DNA of 64,000 bases from Pandoraea eparura. GTDB taxonomy: Bacteria > Pseudomonadota > Gammaproteobacteria > Burkholderiales > Burkholderiaceae. This document shows, one piece after another, positions 1 to 8,907 of the stretch (within the stretch, counting starts at the first letter, position 1; every line of letters starts with the position of its first letter). The translations under genes were made by a program, and so were the position numbers. The DNA lies in assembly GCF_902459725.1 (NCBI RefSeq), contig NZ_CABPSH010000002.1, positions 434,001-498,000 of the forward strand, given 5' to 3'. The notes under the pieces were generated by a model. The model saw only the letters and a list, made by a program, of their open reading frames with translations. It was not told the origin of the DNA and searched no databases.

Positions 1-217
1 CCTGCAAAGCGACGGCCTGCAAACCGCACTCGGCCGTCTCGACGCACGCAGCCGCCGCATTATCGAAGCGCGCTGGCTGTCGGTGGCCGACGACGGCAGC
101 GGCGGTGCCACGCTGCACGAACTGGCGGACGAATTCGGCGTGTCCGCCGAGCGCATCCGACAGATCGAAGTCGCCGCGATGAAGAAGATGAAGGGCGCGC
201 TGCAAGCCCTCGCCTAA
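1..217 (+). CDS. rpoH: RNA polymerase sigma-32 factor RpoH, 3' end only
   Basis: The window opens inside a reading frame (codons from base 2) that ends at TAA 215-217. The 71 visible residues look like region 4.2 of heat-shock sigma factor RpoH: a segment reading RSRRIIEARWL, then a helix-turn-helix containing ELADEFGVSAERIRQIE, then a basic tail with MKKMK. Region 4.2 contacts the -35 element of heat-shock promoters. The start and regions 2-3 lie outside the window. A strong intrinsic terminator follows 60 bases downstream. RpoH is the likeliest sigma-70 family member because of the EARWL and AMKKMKGAL pattern. Confidence 0.88.
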   Translation, partial: LQSDGLQTALGRLDARSRRIIEARWLSVADDGSGGATLHELADEFGVSAERIRQIEVAAMKKMKGALQALA

Positions 218-233
218 CCCATCGATCGAATCC

Positions 234-264
234 GCGTGTGGCAATGCGACACATTGCCACACGC
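234..264. other. Perfect 13-bp hairpin downstream of rpoH
   Basis: A perfect inverted repeat (GCGTGTGGCAATG, loop CGACA, then its complement) lies between the rpoH stop and the rpoH terminator. No T-run follows it, so it is not a terminator by itself. It would form a second stable structure at the mRNA 3' end and may protect the transcript. Function is inference. Confidence 0.5.
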
Positions 265-279
265 GACGGCCGACAACGA

Positions 280-306
280 AACCCCGTGAAACTCACGGGG
301 TTTTTT
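280..306 (+). terminator. Intrinsic terminator of rpoH
   Basis: The stem CCCCGTGA/TCACGGGG with loop AAC is followed by six T residues. AA before the stem can pair with the first T residues, so the element could work in both directions, but only rpoH reads into it here. Confidence 0.85.
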
Positions 307-633
307 ATTGGACTTCGAAAGTTCACGCATCATTTGCGCCGGATTTGATGCATCGCAAGGTCGTGCGCGGGCGCGATCGATAGAATCGATGCGTACGTGG
401 CCATGCTGCGTGCATGGGACGGCCCGGGGGCCGTTCGCTGCGCCGGACCCTTGTCTCGAATCCATTTCTCGTCGGCCGTCTTCCCTGACGGCGGAACTGC
501 ATCGAACGGGTGTCACCTGCGTGTCATCCGCCCCCCGCGCCGCGGTTTGACATTTTCAAGCGATAAGGCAAAATGCGCCGAAAGTCGACGCTGTTTCCAA
601 CACAACGACTTTCGATGCCAGGAGCCGTCACGG
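307..633 (+). promoter_or_regulatory. Leader/promoter region of the cyd operon
   Basis: No credible gene lies in these 327 bases; the frames open here have atypical composition. It must carry the promoter of cydPABX. A TTGACA hexamer at 547-552 is a possible -35 element, but the -10 position 17 bases downstream is poor. TTGAT-N4-CGCAA at 345-358 has one good half of an Fnr/Anr box and is too weak to call. An AGGAG ribosome binding site precedes the cydP ATG. Confidence 0.4.
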
Positions 634-945
634 ATGGACACCCACTCTCCTAGCAGTCTGAAACCGCCCGCCACGGCCGCGCCTGTCGCGGCGTCGCGTC
701 CCGCTATCGCCGTCTGGGCGATCCGGCGCTGGCGCAACCGCCCGTCCCGCTTCATGTTCGAAATCCTGATCGTCCTCGCGATCAAGGTAGCACTCCTTTT
801 CATTCTGAAGCACGCGTTCTTCGACGCGCCGATGGCCAAGCACATGCAATTGCCACCGGATGTCGTGGCGCGCGCCCTGATCGGGCCGCAAGCCGTCGAA
901 GCGCCATCCCCCACCCCAAGTCAAGGTGTCCGCCATGATCAGTAG
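634..945 (+). CDS. cydP: Small cytochrome bd-associated membrane protein CydP
   Basis: A 103-residue protein with a proline/alanine-rich N-terminus and one clear membrane helix around residues 47-66 (EILIVLAIKVALLFILKHAF). Position and shape match CydP, the small protein found upstream of cydAB in beta- and gamma-proteobacteria. The ATG at 634 follows an AGGAG site. The 3' end overlaps the cydA start by 11 bases, which suggests translational coupling. Its exact role is not fully established; it is thought to help assemble or stabilise the bd oxidase. Confidence 0.75.
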   Translation: MDTHSPSSLKPPATAAPVAASRPAIAVWAIRRWRNRPSRFMFEILIVLAIKVALLFILKHAFFDAPMAKHMQLPPDVVARALIGPQAVEAPSPTPSQGVRHDQ

Positions 946-2539
946 CGAAGTCGTCGACCTCTCGCGCCTGCAGTTCGCCATAACGGCGTTGTATCACTTC
1001 CTGTTCGTCCCACTCACCCTGGGCCTGTCCTGGCTGCTTGTCATCATGGAGTCGGTCTACGTGATGACCGGCAAGCCGGTCTACAAGGACATGACCCAGT
1101 TCTGGGGCAAGCTCTTCCTGATCAACTTCGCGATGGGCGTGACCACCGGTCTCACGCTCGAATTCCAGTTCGGCACCAACTGGGCTTACTACTCGCACTA
1201 CGTCGGTGACATCTTCGGCGTGCCGCTCGCGATCGAAGGCCTGATGGCGTTCTTCCTCGAAGCGACGTTCGTCGGCCTGTTCTTCTTCGGCTGGAACAAG
1301 CTCTCGCGCATTGGCCACCTTGCCACCACGTTCGCGGTGGCCTTGGGCTCGAACCTGTCGGCGCTGTGGATTCTCGTGGCCAACGGCTGGATGAACAATC
1401 CCGTCGGCGCGCACTTCAACTACGAGACCATGCGCATGGAGCTCACGAGCATCTGGGACGTGATCTTCAACCCGGTGGCCCAGGTGAAGTTCGTGCACAC
1501 GCTCTCGGCCGGCTATGTGACCGCCGCCATGTTCGTGCTCGGCATCTCCGCGTGGTATCTGCTCAAGCGCCGTGACGTGCCGTTCGCGCTGCGCTCCTTC
1601 GCCGTCGCGGCGGGCTTCGGTCTGGCCTCGACGCTGTCGGTCATCGTGCTGGGCGACGAATCGGGCTACACCACGGGCGAGGTGCAGAAGGTCAAGCTCG
1701 CCGCCATCGAAGCGGAATGGGAGACGGCCAAGCCGCCCGCATCGTTCACACTGTTCGGCTTGCCGAACCAGAAGGAAGCGCGCACCGACTATGCAGTGAA
1801 GATTCCCTGGGCGATGGGCCTGATCGCTACGCGCTCGATCGACACGCCCGTGATCGGTCTCACGCAATTGCGCGACGAACACAAGGAGAATATCCGGCGT
1901 GGCATGCTCGCGTTCGCGGCGCTCGAGAAGCTGCGTGGCGGCGATACCTCGCCAGCCGTACGCGCCGAATTCGACAAATACAAGGACGATCTCGGCTACG
2001 GCCTGCTGCTCAAGAAGTACACGCCGAACGTTGTCGATGCCACGCCTGAGCAGATCCACCTGGCGGCCAACGACACGATCCCGCCGGTCGCGCCCGTGTT
2101 CTGGTCGTTCCGTGTGATGGTCGCGCTGGGCTTCCTGTTCCTGTTCACGTTCGTCTGGGCATTCTGGCTGTGCGCGCGTCGTCGCTTGCTCAAACCGCGC
2201 TCGGCGTGGTTCCTGCGCTGGACGGTGTGGGCGATTCCGCTGCCGTGGATCGCCATCGAATTCGGGTGGATCGTCGCCGAGATGGGACGCCAGCCATGGA
2301 CCATCGCCGGCGTGCTGCCGACGCACCTCTCGGCGTCGTCGCTCTCGGCAACCGACCTGTATCTGAGCCTCGCGGGTTTCATCGTCTTCTACACCGCGTT
2401 GCTTATCATCGAAATGTTCCTGATGGTGAAGTACGTCAAGCTCGGCCCGTCGTCGCTGCACACCGGCCGCTATCACTTCGAGACCGACGGCACCGACGGC
2501 GTAGCGATCACCGCCAAGCGTCCGACCGCATCGGTCTGA
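935..2539 (+). CDS. cydA: Cytochrome bd ubiquinol oxidase subunit I
   Basis: CydA oxidises ubiquinol and reduces oxygen to water in the inner membrane without pumping protons, giving high-affinity respiration at low oxygen. The ATG at 935 gives 534 residues; GTG at 926 is an alternative, but AAGGTG sits at a good distance from 935. Visible landmarks: the N-terminal heme-ligand His in ALYHFLFVPLT (about residue 21), the second ligand His in KFVHTLSAGY, a Met ligand region in SFRVMVALG, the hydrophilic quinol-binding Q-loop between them, and the family signature GRQPW near the C-terminal third. About nine membrane segments are visible. It overlaps cydP and is followed after 21 bases by cydB. 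Confidence 0.97.
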   Translation: MISSEVVDLSRLQFAITALYHFLFVPLTLGLSWLLVIMESVYVMTGKPVYKDMTQFWGKLFLINFAMGVTTGLTLEFQFGTNWAYYSHYVGDIFGVPLAIEGLMAFFLEATFVGLFFFGWNKLSRIGHLATTFAVALGSNLSALWILVANGWMNNPVGAHFNYETMRMELTSIWDVIFNPVAQVKFVHTLSAGYVTAAMFVLGISAWYLLKRRDVPFALRSFAVAAGFGLASTLSVIVLGDESGYTTGEVQKVKLAAIEAEWETAKPPASFTLFGLPNQKEARTDYAVKIPWAMGLIATRSIDTPVIGLTQLRDEHKENIRRGMLAFAALEKLRGGDTSPAVRAEFDKYKDDLGYGLLLKKYTPNVVDATPEQIHLAANDTIPPVAPVFWSFRVMVALGFLFLFTFVWAFWLCARRRLLKPRSAWFLRWTVWAIPLPWIAIEFGWIVAEMGRQPWTIAGVLPTHLSASSLSATDLYLSLAGFIVFYTALLIIEMFLMVKYVKLGPSSLHTGRYHFETDGTDGVAITAKRPTASV

Positions 2540-2560
2540 TCGTCAGGGAGACACCACATC

Positions 2561-3703
2561 ATGATGATCGATTACACCGTACTCAAGCTGGTCTGGTGGG
2601 TGCTCATCGGCGTACTGCTGATCGGCTTCGCCTTCTTCGACGGCTTCGACATGGGCACGGCCACGCTGCTGCCTTTTCTGGGCAAGACTGACGCTGAGCG
2701 TCGCGTCATCATCAACACCGTCGCCCCGACCTGGGAAGGCAACCAGGTCTGGTTCGTGACGGCGGGCGGCGCAATGTTCGCCGCCTGGCCGCTGGTCTAC
2801 GCGGCCGCGTTCTCGGGCCTTTACTGGGCGCTGCTGCTCGTGCTCTTCGCCTTGTTTCTGCGCCCCGTCGGCTTCGACTACCGCAACAAGCTGCCGAGCG
2901 CGCGCTGGCGCAACTCGTGGGACTGGGCGCTGTTCGCCGGCAGCGTGGTGCCGTCGCTGGTGTTCGGCGTGGCCTTCGGCAACCTGCTGCTCGGCCTGCC
3001 GTTCTCGTTCGACAACACCATGCGCTCGACCTACACGGGCTCGTTCTGGGCGCTGCTCAACCCGTTCGCGCTGCTGTGCGGCCTGGTGAGCCTGCTGATG
3101 CTGCTCACGCACGGCGCAGCCCACCTACGCATGAAGGCCGATCCGATCGTGGCCGTGCGCGCCGGACGCATCATGCGCCTCACCGCGCTGGGCACGCTGC
3201 TGCTGTTCCTGGTGGCGGGCATGCTCGTCGCCACGCACGTCGACGGCTTCGCCATCACGAAGATGGGGGCGACCGACTCGCCGGCCAATCCGCTGCTCAA
3301 GCAGGTGATGACCGGCCCCGGCCTCTGGCTCACGAACTATCAGACCTATCCGTGGATGATCGCGGCACCGGTCGTTGCGTGCCTGTGCGCACTGCTCGCA
3401 GCCGTGCTGGCGACCAGCCGGGCCTACGCGTGGACGTTCGTCGTCACCGGGCTGATGATGGCCGGCATCATCCTCACTGCCGGCTTCTCGATGTTCCCGT
3501 TCGTGATGCCCTCGGCCACGGCGCCCGGCAATAGCCTGACCATCTGGGACGCCACCTCGAGTCAACTCACGCTGCAAATCATGCTCATCGCCGTGGTCAT
3601 CTTCCTGCCCATCGTCCTGCTCTACACCGGCTGGGTGTATCGCGTGATCCGCGGGCGCGTGACAATCGAGACGGTCAACGACAACCCGCACACGATGTAT
3701 TGA
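2561..3703 (+). CDS. cydB: Cytochrome bd ubiquinol oxidase subunit II
   Basis: A 380-residue polytopic protein, the structural partner of CydA. The N-terminus (VWWVLIGVLLIGFAFFDGFDMG) and the segment PTWEGNQVWFVTAGGAMFAAWP are typical of CydB. Translation probably starts at the first of two adjacent ATG codons, with GGGAG nine bases upstream. It lies between cydA and the tiny cydX with only 15 bases to the latter, so the genes form one transcription unit. Confidence 0.97.
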   Translation: MMIDYTVLKLVWWVLIGVLLIGFAFFDGFDMGTATLLPFLGKTDAERRVIINTVAPTWEGNQVWFVTAGGAMFAAWPLVYAAAFSGLYWALLLVLFALFLRPVGFDYRNKLPSARWRNSWDWALFAGSVVPSLVFGVAFGNLLLGLPFSFDNTMRSTYTGSFWALLNPFALLCGLVSLLMLLTHGAAHLRMKADPIVAVRAGRIMRLTALGTLLLFLVAGMLVATHVDGFAITKMGATDSPANPLLKQVMTGPGLWLTNYQTYPWMIAAPVVACLCALLAAVLATSRAYAWTFVVTGLMMAGIILTAGFSMFPFVMPSATAPGNSLTIWDATSSQLTLQIMLIAVVIFLPIVLLYTGWVYRVIRGRVTIETVNDNPHTMY

Positions 3704-3718
3704 TCAAGGAGTCGCGAC

Positions 3719-3841
3719 ATGTGGTACTTCTCTTGGATTCTCGGCCTGGGCCTCGCGCTCGCGTTCGGCATCATCAACGTGATGTGGTTCGAGGCGCATG
3801 ACGACCTCGAACGCCGCAGTCAGGAAGGCAACGGCACCTGA
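3719..3841 (+). CDS. cydX: Cytochrome bd oxidase small subunit CydX
   Basis: A 40-residue single-helix membrane protein beginning MWYFSWILGLGLALAFGIIN and ending with an acidic/polar tail. The Trp-Tyr-Phe start and the helix followed by EAHDDLE are characteristic of CydX/YbgT. An AAGGAG site lies just upstream of the ATG. CydX binds CydA and stabilises the heme centres. It is the last gene of the cyd unit and is followed by an intrinsic terminator. Confidence 0.92.
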   Translation: MWYFSWILGLGLALAFGIINVMWFEAHDDLERRSQEGNGT

Positions 3842-3882
3842 GCGGACCGCGTTGGGTCAACCCCCGTTAGCCCGTTGAAATG

Positions 3883-3911
3883 AAAATCGCGCCCCGGGGG
3901 CGCGATTTTTT
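3883..3911. terminator. Bidirectional terminator between cydX and sco1
   Basis: The stem AAAATCGCGCCCC/GGGGCGCGATTTT is flanked by A residues on one side and T residues on the other, so it can end both the plus-strand cyd transcript and the convergent minus-strand sco1 transcript. Confidence 0.85.
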
Positions 3912-3939
3912 ATGCCCTGCGTGGCGCGGCGTCGCGCAC

Positions 3940-4542
3940 TCAGCTCAGCAGCGTCTGCAGATCCTTGGCCATCGCGTCGACCGATTCGTCGGGACGCATG
4001 AAAAGGCGCAACTGGCCGCGCGGGTCGAAGACATAGATGCCGGCGGTGTGGTCGATGGTGTAGTTGGTCGGCGTGGAGCCTGCCACCTTGTTGACCACCA
4101 CACGGAACGATTGGGTGAGCGTCTTGAGCGCCGCGTCGTCGGCCGGACGAAGGCCCACGAACGCCGGGTTGAACGCAGGCACGTACTGCCCCATGAGTTC
4201 CGGCGTATCGCGTTGCGGATCGACGGTCACGAAGATGACCTGCACGCGTTGCGCGTCGGGGCCGAGCTTCTGCATCACCTGGTTGAGCTGTGCCATCGTG
4301 GTCGGGCAGACGTCGGGACAATGCGTGTAGCCGAAGAACATCACCACCGCCTTGCCCTTGTAATCGGCGAGCGTGCGCGTCTTGCCCTGCGGGTCCTGCA
4401 ACGAGAAATCTTGCGCAAACTCCTTGTTGCCAGTGATATCGAGACTCTGGAACGTCGGGCCGTCCTTGCCGCACGCGGCGAGGAGCACAGTGAGTCCCAT
4501 CAGCAACATCGCGCGACGCAACCAGATGACAGCCAGATTCAT
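3940..4542 (-). CDS. SCO1/SenC-family copper chaperone lipoprotein
   Basis: A 200-residue protein with a signal peptide ending in a lipobox (LLAACG), so it is probably anchored to the periplasmic face of a membrane. The thioredoxin-like domain carries the copper-binding CPDVC motif and the partner His in TIDHTAG. SCO proteins deliver copper to, or reduce, the CuA site of cytochrome c oxidase subunit II. It is the last gene of the heme A/oxidase assembly group (ctaA, ctaB, sco), which supports that role. Confidence 0.93.
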   Translation of the reverse strand: MNLAVIWLRRAMLLMGLTVLLAACGKDGPTFQSLDITGNKEFAQDFSLQDPQGKTRTLADYKGKAVVMFFGYTHCPDVCPTTMAQLNQVMQKLGPDAQRVQVIFVTVDPQRDTPELMGQYVPAFNPAFVGLRPADDAALKTLTQSFRVVVNKVAGSTPTNYTIDHTAGIYVFDPRGQLRLFMRPDESVDAMAKDLQTLLS

Positions 4543-4681
4543 GAACGAACGATCCCAAAACGAAGGAAGAAAACGCCTCGCGCAAAGACAACAGGCGCGC
4601 CGGCCAGCAATACCGTAACGCGCCTGTCATCGTGGCTCGGACGACTGCGGGCCACGCACCCGCGACGCTCGCAACTGCGTC

Positions 4682-5587
4682 TCAGCCCAGCAGGAAGATC
4701 TGAACGTAATGATCGACCAGCAGCGCGGCGAACAGCAACGACAGGTAGATGATCGAGTAGCGGAACATCGAACGCGAGAGCGCATCGGAATAGTGACGCC
4801 ACAGCTTGATCGCGTAGCCGAGGAAGATGCCCGAGAGCACGACCGCCGAGGCCAGGTAAACATAGCCGCTCATGCGATGCGCGAACGGCAGCAGGGACAC
4901 CGCGAACAGCACCACGCTGTACAGCAGGATCTGCAGGCGCGTGTACTTTTCGCCGTGCGTGATCGGCAGCATGGGCAGCCCCGAATTCACGTAATCCTGA
5001 CGGCGGTAGAGCGCGAGCGCCCAGAAATGCGGCGGGGTCCAGACGAAGATGATGAGCACCAGGATCCACGCATCGGCCGGCACGGCACCGGTGGCCGCGG
5101 CCCAGCCGAGCGCCGGCGGCATGGCCCCCGACGCGCCGCCGATCACAATGTTCTGTGGTGTCGACGGCTTGAGGATGATCGTATAGATCAGCGCATAGCC
5201 GACAAACGTGGCCAGCGTGAGCCACATCGTCAGGGCATTGGTGAACGTATAGAGCACCGCCATGCCGGCCGCGCCGAGAATCGTCGAGAAGACGATGATC
5301 TGCCATGGCGCGATCTCGCCACGGGCGGACGGACGCCACGCCGTACGGCGCATCAGCGCGTCCACACGCTGCTCGATCAGGCAATTCACGGCGAAGGCGG
5401 AGCCGGCCAGCAGCCAGATACCGATGGTGCCGCCGATCAGCACCTGCCACGGCACCATGCCGCGCGTAGACAGGAACATGCCGATCACGGCACAGAAGAC
5501 GGCGAGCTGCGTCACACGGGGCTTGGTCAAAGCCCAGTATTGCGCGATACGGCTCGCAGGCGGATGGGGAAGGGTGGTGCTTTTCAT
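4682..5587 (-). CDS. ctaB: Protoheme IX farnesyltransferase (heme O synthase)
   Basis: A 301-residue UbiA-family prenyltransferase with about nine membrane helices. It adds a farnesyl group to heme B, giving heme O. The first Asp-rich motif is seen as [15 protein letters not shown], where Asn, Asp and the MxRT segment match heme O synthases, and the loop [17 protein letters not shown] is also typical. It follows ctaA by 18 bases, so heme O is passed to heme A synthase encoded in the same operon. Confidence 0.95.
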   Translation of the reverse strand: MKSTTLPHPPASRIAQYWALTKPRVTQLAVFCAVIGMFLSTRGMVPWQVLIGGTIGIWLLAGSAFAVNCLIEQRVDALMRRTAWRPSARGEIAPWQIIVFSTILGAAGMAVLYTFTNALTMWLTLATFVGYALIYTIILKPSTPQNIVIGGASGAMPPALGWAAATGAVPADAWILVLIIFVWTPPHFWALALYRRQDYVNSGLPMLPITHGEKYTRLQILLYSVVLFAVSLLPFAHRMSGYVYLASAVVLSGIFLGYAIKLWRHYSDALSRSMFRYSIIYLSLLFAALLVDHYVQIFLLG

Positions 5588-5605
5588 ACACTCAGAGGCT
5601 ATGCG

Positions 5606-6790
5606 CTACGCCGAGCCAGTCGGGGCGCCGGCGAGTGGTGCGGCGGCCGGCTGCGCTGCTGGGAGGGGCGTCTGGCGGGCCGGAAGGTCTGCCTGATCGC
5701 TCAGGCCGGCCGCAACGGGCGCCGTTTTGGCGGCGCGAATGCGGTAGTTTAACATAACGAGCAACAGCAGCAGGATCGCCGCCCCGCCGTTGTGGGCGAT
5801 GGCGTTGAGCAACGGCCATTGGAAAACGATGTTGGACAATCCGGTCGCGAATTGCACCAGCACCAGTACCAACACCAGCGTCGACGGCTTTCTGAGCGCG
5901 GCGTGGCGTCGCAGCCGGCTTGCCAGCCAGGCCAGGTACGCCACCACCACGATCGCGAAGGTCCGGTGCACCCAGTGGATCGCGACGAGCGCGTCCATCG
6001 GAATCACCTCGCCACCGGCCGTTTTCCCTAGCGCGCGCCAGAGTTTGAAGCCGTTATGGAAGTCCATCGGCGGCACCCACTGCCCCTGACACGTCGGGAA
6101 GTCGGTACACGCCAGTACTGCGTAGTTAGTGCTCACCCAACCGCCAAGTGCAATCTGAAACACCAGCAGCGCCAGTCCGATGAGCGCCGCCCAGCGCCAG
6201 CGCAAGGCCCCGGGGTCGGCCGCCACGCTGGCGAGCGGCATCTGGCGCGACGCCAGCCACACGAGCGAGCCCAACAACGTGAGCGCCAACATCAAGTGCG
6301 TGGAGACGATCACCGGTTGGAGCTTCAGGGTGACGGTCCAGGCGCCAAACGCGCCCTGCACGCAGACGAGCACGAACAGCCACGTGGCGAGCCACGGCGA
6401 CTGCTTGAGTTCACGCCGCTTCACCCAGGCCATCACCATCAGCGTGATGATGAGCACGCCCACGGCCATGGCGAAGTAGCGGTGCACCATCTCGATCCAC
6501 GCCTTGACGAACGTCACCGGGCCGGTCGGCAGCAGCAACTGCGCGGCATGAATGTCGGCATGCGCGGCGAACGGCGACGACGTGCCGTAGCAGCCCGGCC
6601 AGTCGGGGCACCCGAGGCCCGAATCGGTGAGCCGCGTGAAGCCGCCGAACATGATCAGGTCGAGCGTGAGAAAGGTCGTCACCCAGGCCAGTTTGCGGTA
6701 CTTGTTCGCGTCGCGGCGCAACAGCACCCAGCCGAGTGGCAGCACCGCGATACACAGGCCGATAAAGCCCAGTTCCAAAAGGTAAAGCAT
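5606..6790 (-). CDS. ctaA: Heme A synthase (COX15/CtaA family)
   Basis: A 394-residue integral membrane protein with about eight helices. It oxidises the C8 methyl group of heme O to give heme A for the aa3-type oxidase. Family features are FGGFTRLTDSGLGCPDWPGCYG near residue 55, WIEMVHRYFAMAVG (heme-ligand His in an E-x-x-H-R context), a second half with FPTCQGQWVPPMDF, and HWVHRTFAI. The C-terminal 40 residues are Ala/Pro-rich and probably disordered. It sits between an SCO-like gene and ctaB. Confidence 0.93.
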   Translation of the reverse strand: MLYLLELGFIGLCIAVLPLGWVLLRRDANKYRKLAWVTTFLTLDLIMFGGFTRLTDSGLGCPDWPGCYGTSSPFAAHADIHAAQLLLPTGPVTFVKAWIEMVHRYFAMAVGVLIITLMVMAWVKRRELKQSPWLATWLFVLVCVQGAFGAWTVTLKLQPVIVSTHLMLALTLLGSLVWLASRQMPLASVAADPGALRWRWAALIGLALLVFQIALGGWVSTNYAVLACTDFPTCQGQWVPPMDFHNGFKLWRALGKTAGGEVIPMDALVAIHWVHRTFAIVVVAYLAWLASRLRRHAALRKPSTLVLVLVLVQFATGLSNIVFQWPLLNAIAHNGGAAILLLLLVMLNYRIRAAKTAPVAAGLSDQADLPARQTPLPAAQPAAAPLAGAPTGSA

Positions 6791-6865
6791 CGGTTTTACG
6801 TCAGGTTTTCGTCATGTCCGCTGCGCCATCGCACGCGGTCTTGTTACGGTTGACGGGCGCGCCCC

Positions 6866-7498
6866 TCAACCCGTTCCCGACCACTTGAGCAGGCGCGACA
6901 GATCGCGCTTGATCTTGCTCGGGTCGGCGTGCTTCGGGAACGCCATCATCAGGTTGCCCAGCGGATCGACCAGGTAGATGTGGTCGCTCACTTGGCTGCC
7001 GTCCTGCGTTGGCAGCCAGGCGGCCAGTGCCGCCGGATCGACGCGCAGACGGCGCGTGTCCGGATAGGCGCTGTCGATTTTCTGCGGCACCGCGGCGGCA
7101 TCCGTCACCAGCCAGAGCGTTTCCACGCGCGTGCGCTCATTGCCCTGCAACACACGAATCTGCCGCATGTAGAAGAGCTTGCTCACGCAATTCTCGTCGC
7201 AAGCGGCCGTGTCCGCGCTGATCATCAACCACTTGCCTTTGAGCGACGACATTGGCAGTGTCTGTCCCGTCTCGTCGTCGCGCACCACCAGTGCAGGCAG
7301 CGGACGCTGCGGCTCGATCAGCTTGCCGTAAGCCGACGTGCCGCCCTGTGGCTTGAACACGTAATACATCAGGTACGCCGCCACCGCGGGCGCTGCGCAC
7401 ACCACGAACAGCAAGATCAGCATGCGCCGCGCGCGGCGTTGCTGCGCCGGGTCGATGGCGGGGCTCCCGGTGCGCCCGGAATTCACCTCTGTGCTCAT
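6866..7498 (-). CDS. Membrane-anchored SCO-like protein of the oxidase cluster
   Basis: A 210-residue protein with one N-terminal membrane helix (around residues 26-47) and a periplasmic thioredoxin-like domain. The motif CDENC in the position of the SCO CxxxC, and a later VSDHIYLVDPLGN segment with a His before the strand, resemble SCO1 but are weakly conserved. In related genomes such a gene lies between SURF1 and ctaA and is annotated only as a transmembrane or cytochrome oxidase assembly protein. A role in copper or disulfide handling for the oxidase is inference. Eight bases separate it from the SURF1 gene. Confidence 0.75.
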   Translation of the reverse strand: MSTEVNSGRTGSPAIDPAQQRRARRMLILLFVVCAAPAVAAYLMYYVFKPQGGTSAYGKLIEPQRPLPALVVRDDETGQTLPMSSLKGKWLMISADTAACDENCVSKLFYMRQIRVLQGNERTRVETLWLVTDAAAVPQKIDSAYPDTRRLRVDPAALAAWLPTQDGSQVSDHIYLVDPLGNLMMAFPKHADPSKIKRDLSRLLKWSGTG

Positions 7499-7505
7499 GT
7501 TCGCC

Positions 7506-8261
7506 TCATGCCCGCTTGAAGTTGTCGGGGACCGTCGTCAGCCGGCGTCCGCGTCGATACGCCAGGCGCAAGCCCAGCAGCGCGAGCATCAGCGACATGC
7601 CAGCCCACTGGGCCATATAACCATAGTTGCGATCCGCACCGCTCGCGGGCGCAGGCCAGTCGCGCAACAGATGATCGCCCGTGTCGTTCGTCTGCATGAT
7701 CACGAACGGTTGCAGCGGCAGCGCCGTCTCGCGCGCGTAATCCGCCACGTCGAGATTCTGCCGAATGGCCAGCCCCGGCGCCGAACCGCCCTTGCCCAAT
7801 TCGAAGGCACGCGACGGATCGGGCTGCGCCAGGCCTTCGATCGTGACATCGCCAGCCGGGGTCGCGTACGGCATGATCGATGTACGATCGCGCAAATCGC
7901 GCGGCAGCCATCCACGGTTGACGAGCACCACGTGGTCCGGGGCCGTTTGCAACGCCATCACCACGTAAAAACCGGGCAGTTCGTTGCGAGGTCGATTGTC
8001 CAGATACACCACTCGGTTCTGCAGGAAGCGGCCCGTGACGCGCACGCGCCGGTTCGCCACGTCGCCCAGCGCGTAGGTCTGTGCGCCCAGCGCAAGCACC
8101 GGCGCATGTTCGGCCTGCTCGATCTGTGCCTGGCGCGTCAGGCGCATCTGCGCGCGCTGGTACTGCCATACGCCAAGTGCCGCGGTGAGCATCACCGCGA
8201 ACAGCATCAGCAGGGCCGGCACAGGACGCATGCCTCGTAAAAGGGTTTTCAACACATCCAT
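7506..8261 (-). CDS. SURF1-family cytochrome oxidase assembly protein
   Basis: A 251-residue protein with the SURF1 layout: one N-terminal helix (about residues 15-32), a periplasmic domain and one C-terminal helix. Signature segments are GVWQYQRAQMR, RPRNELPGFYVV, VLVNRGWLP and YGYMAQWAGMS. SURF1 helps insert heme A into subunit I. The ATG at 8261 has AAGGA immediately upstream with very short spacing; a longer frame extends further but reads through sequence with no SURF1 similarity. It is divergent from a small membrane protein gene. Confidence 0.9.
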   Translation of the reverse strand: MDVLKTLLRGMRPVPALLMLFAVMLTAALGVWQYQRAQMRLTRQAQIEQAEHAPVLALGAQTYALGDVANRRVRVTGRFLQNRVVYLDNRPRNELPGFYVVMALQTAPDHVVLVNRGWLPRDLRDRTSIMPYATPAGDVTIEGLAQPDPSRAFELGKGGSAPGLAIRQNLDVADYARETALPLQPFVIMQTNDTGDHLLRDWPAPASGADRNYGYMAQWAGMSLMLALLGLRLAYRRGRRLTTVPDNFKRA

Positions 8262-8369
8262 TCCTTGTCTGGCAGCACGAGGCAGGCGGGTCGCCGAATA
8301 CACCGCATTGCAGCGTGTCAGCGCGTGTGCGTTGCCCGATAATGTCGCATCACCGTCATCGGACACATC

Positions 8370-8573
8370 ATGCGCATTATCGTTGCCATCGCCTTCGTCC
8401 TGATTCTCGGCAGTCTGGCGTCCGCATTGTTTTTCATGATGCGGGACAAGGGCCGATCGAACCGCACCGTGCATTCGCTCATGGTGCGCGTCGGCCTGTC
8501 GGTGACGCTGTTCCTGCTCATCCTGTTCGCCAACTGGATGGGATGGATTCACAGCACGGGCATACGATACTGA
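8370..8573 (+). CDS. Twin-transmembrane small protein (DUF2909-like)
   Basis: A 67-residue protein made of two membrane helices (residues 3-22 and about 42-60) joined by a basic loop (RDKGRSNRTVHSLMVR). This matches the DUF2909 twin-transmembrane proteins regularly found beside SURF1 and ctaE in Burkholderiales. No function is established. It is the only plus-strand gene inside the oxidase cluster. Confidence 0.8.
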   Translation: MRIIVAIAFVLILGSLASALFFMMRDKGRSNRTVHSLMVRVGLSVTLFLLILFANWMGWIHSTGIRY

Positions 8574-8907
8574 GTCCCGCGCCGCTTCGCTGCGGCAAAT
8601 CGCCGCACCCCATGCCCACCCTCCGGCTTCGATCCGTGTGATGCGACGCGTCGTCGCGCGGCGTCATCGCTTGCAGCCCGGCGACGGTCGTGCGACATAA
8701 AGCCGCATTGCGTCCGCATCCGCCTCTCGTCTCCCCCGCCTCGCCCGCCGCGCCCATCCGGGCCATCCCGCCGGCCATCGAGCCCTGAAAGCGCGTGCCG
8801 GGCGCTGGCCCGCCTCGCTGCCCTCGCCTCAGCCCCCGCCATCGCTGCAAAAGGAAACGCCGCCGGAATCCGGCGGCGTTCCCCCCATGCACAGACGGCT
8901 GTCGGCG
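8574..8907. other. Convergent intergenic region, no gene seen
   Basis: These 334 GC-rich bases separate the DUF2909-like gene from ctaE. Apart from the ctaE terminator at 8856-8880 I see no conserved feature; open frames here are shadows without a ribosome binding site. Confidence 0.5.
8856..8880 (-). terminator. Intrinsic terminator of ctaE
   Basis: A perfect 11-bp stem AACGCCGCCGG/CCGGCGGCGTT with a 3-base loop. Read on the minus strand it is followed by TTTCCTTTT, so it ends the ctaC-ctaE transcript about 28 bases after the ctaE stop. Confidence 0.8.

Noticed and set aside
345-358. Fnr/Anr box upstream of cydP
   Set aside because: Only one half-site matches (TTGAT-N4-CGCAA); too weak to report as a feature.
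800-2476. 558-codon open frame on the minus strand opposite cydA
   Set aside because: Arg/His/Glu-rich shadow translation opposite a certain gene, with no family features; typical of high-GC DNA.
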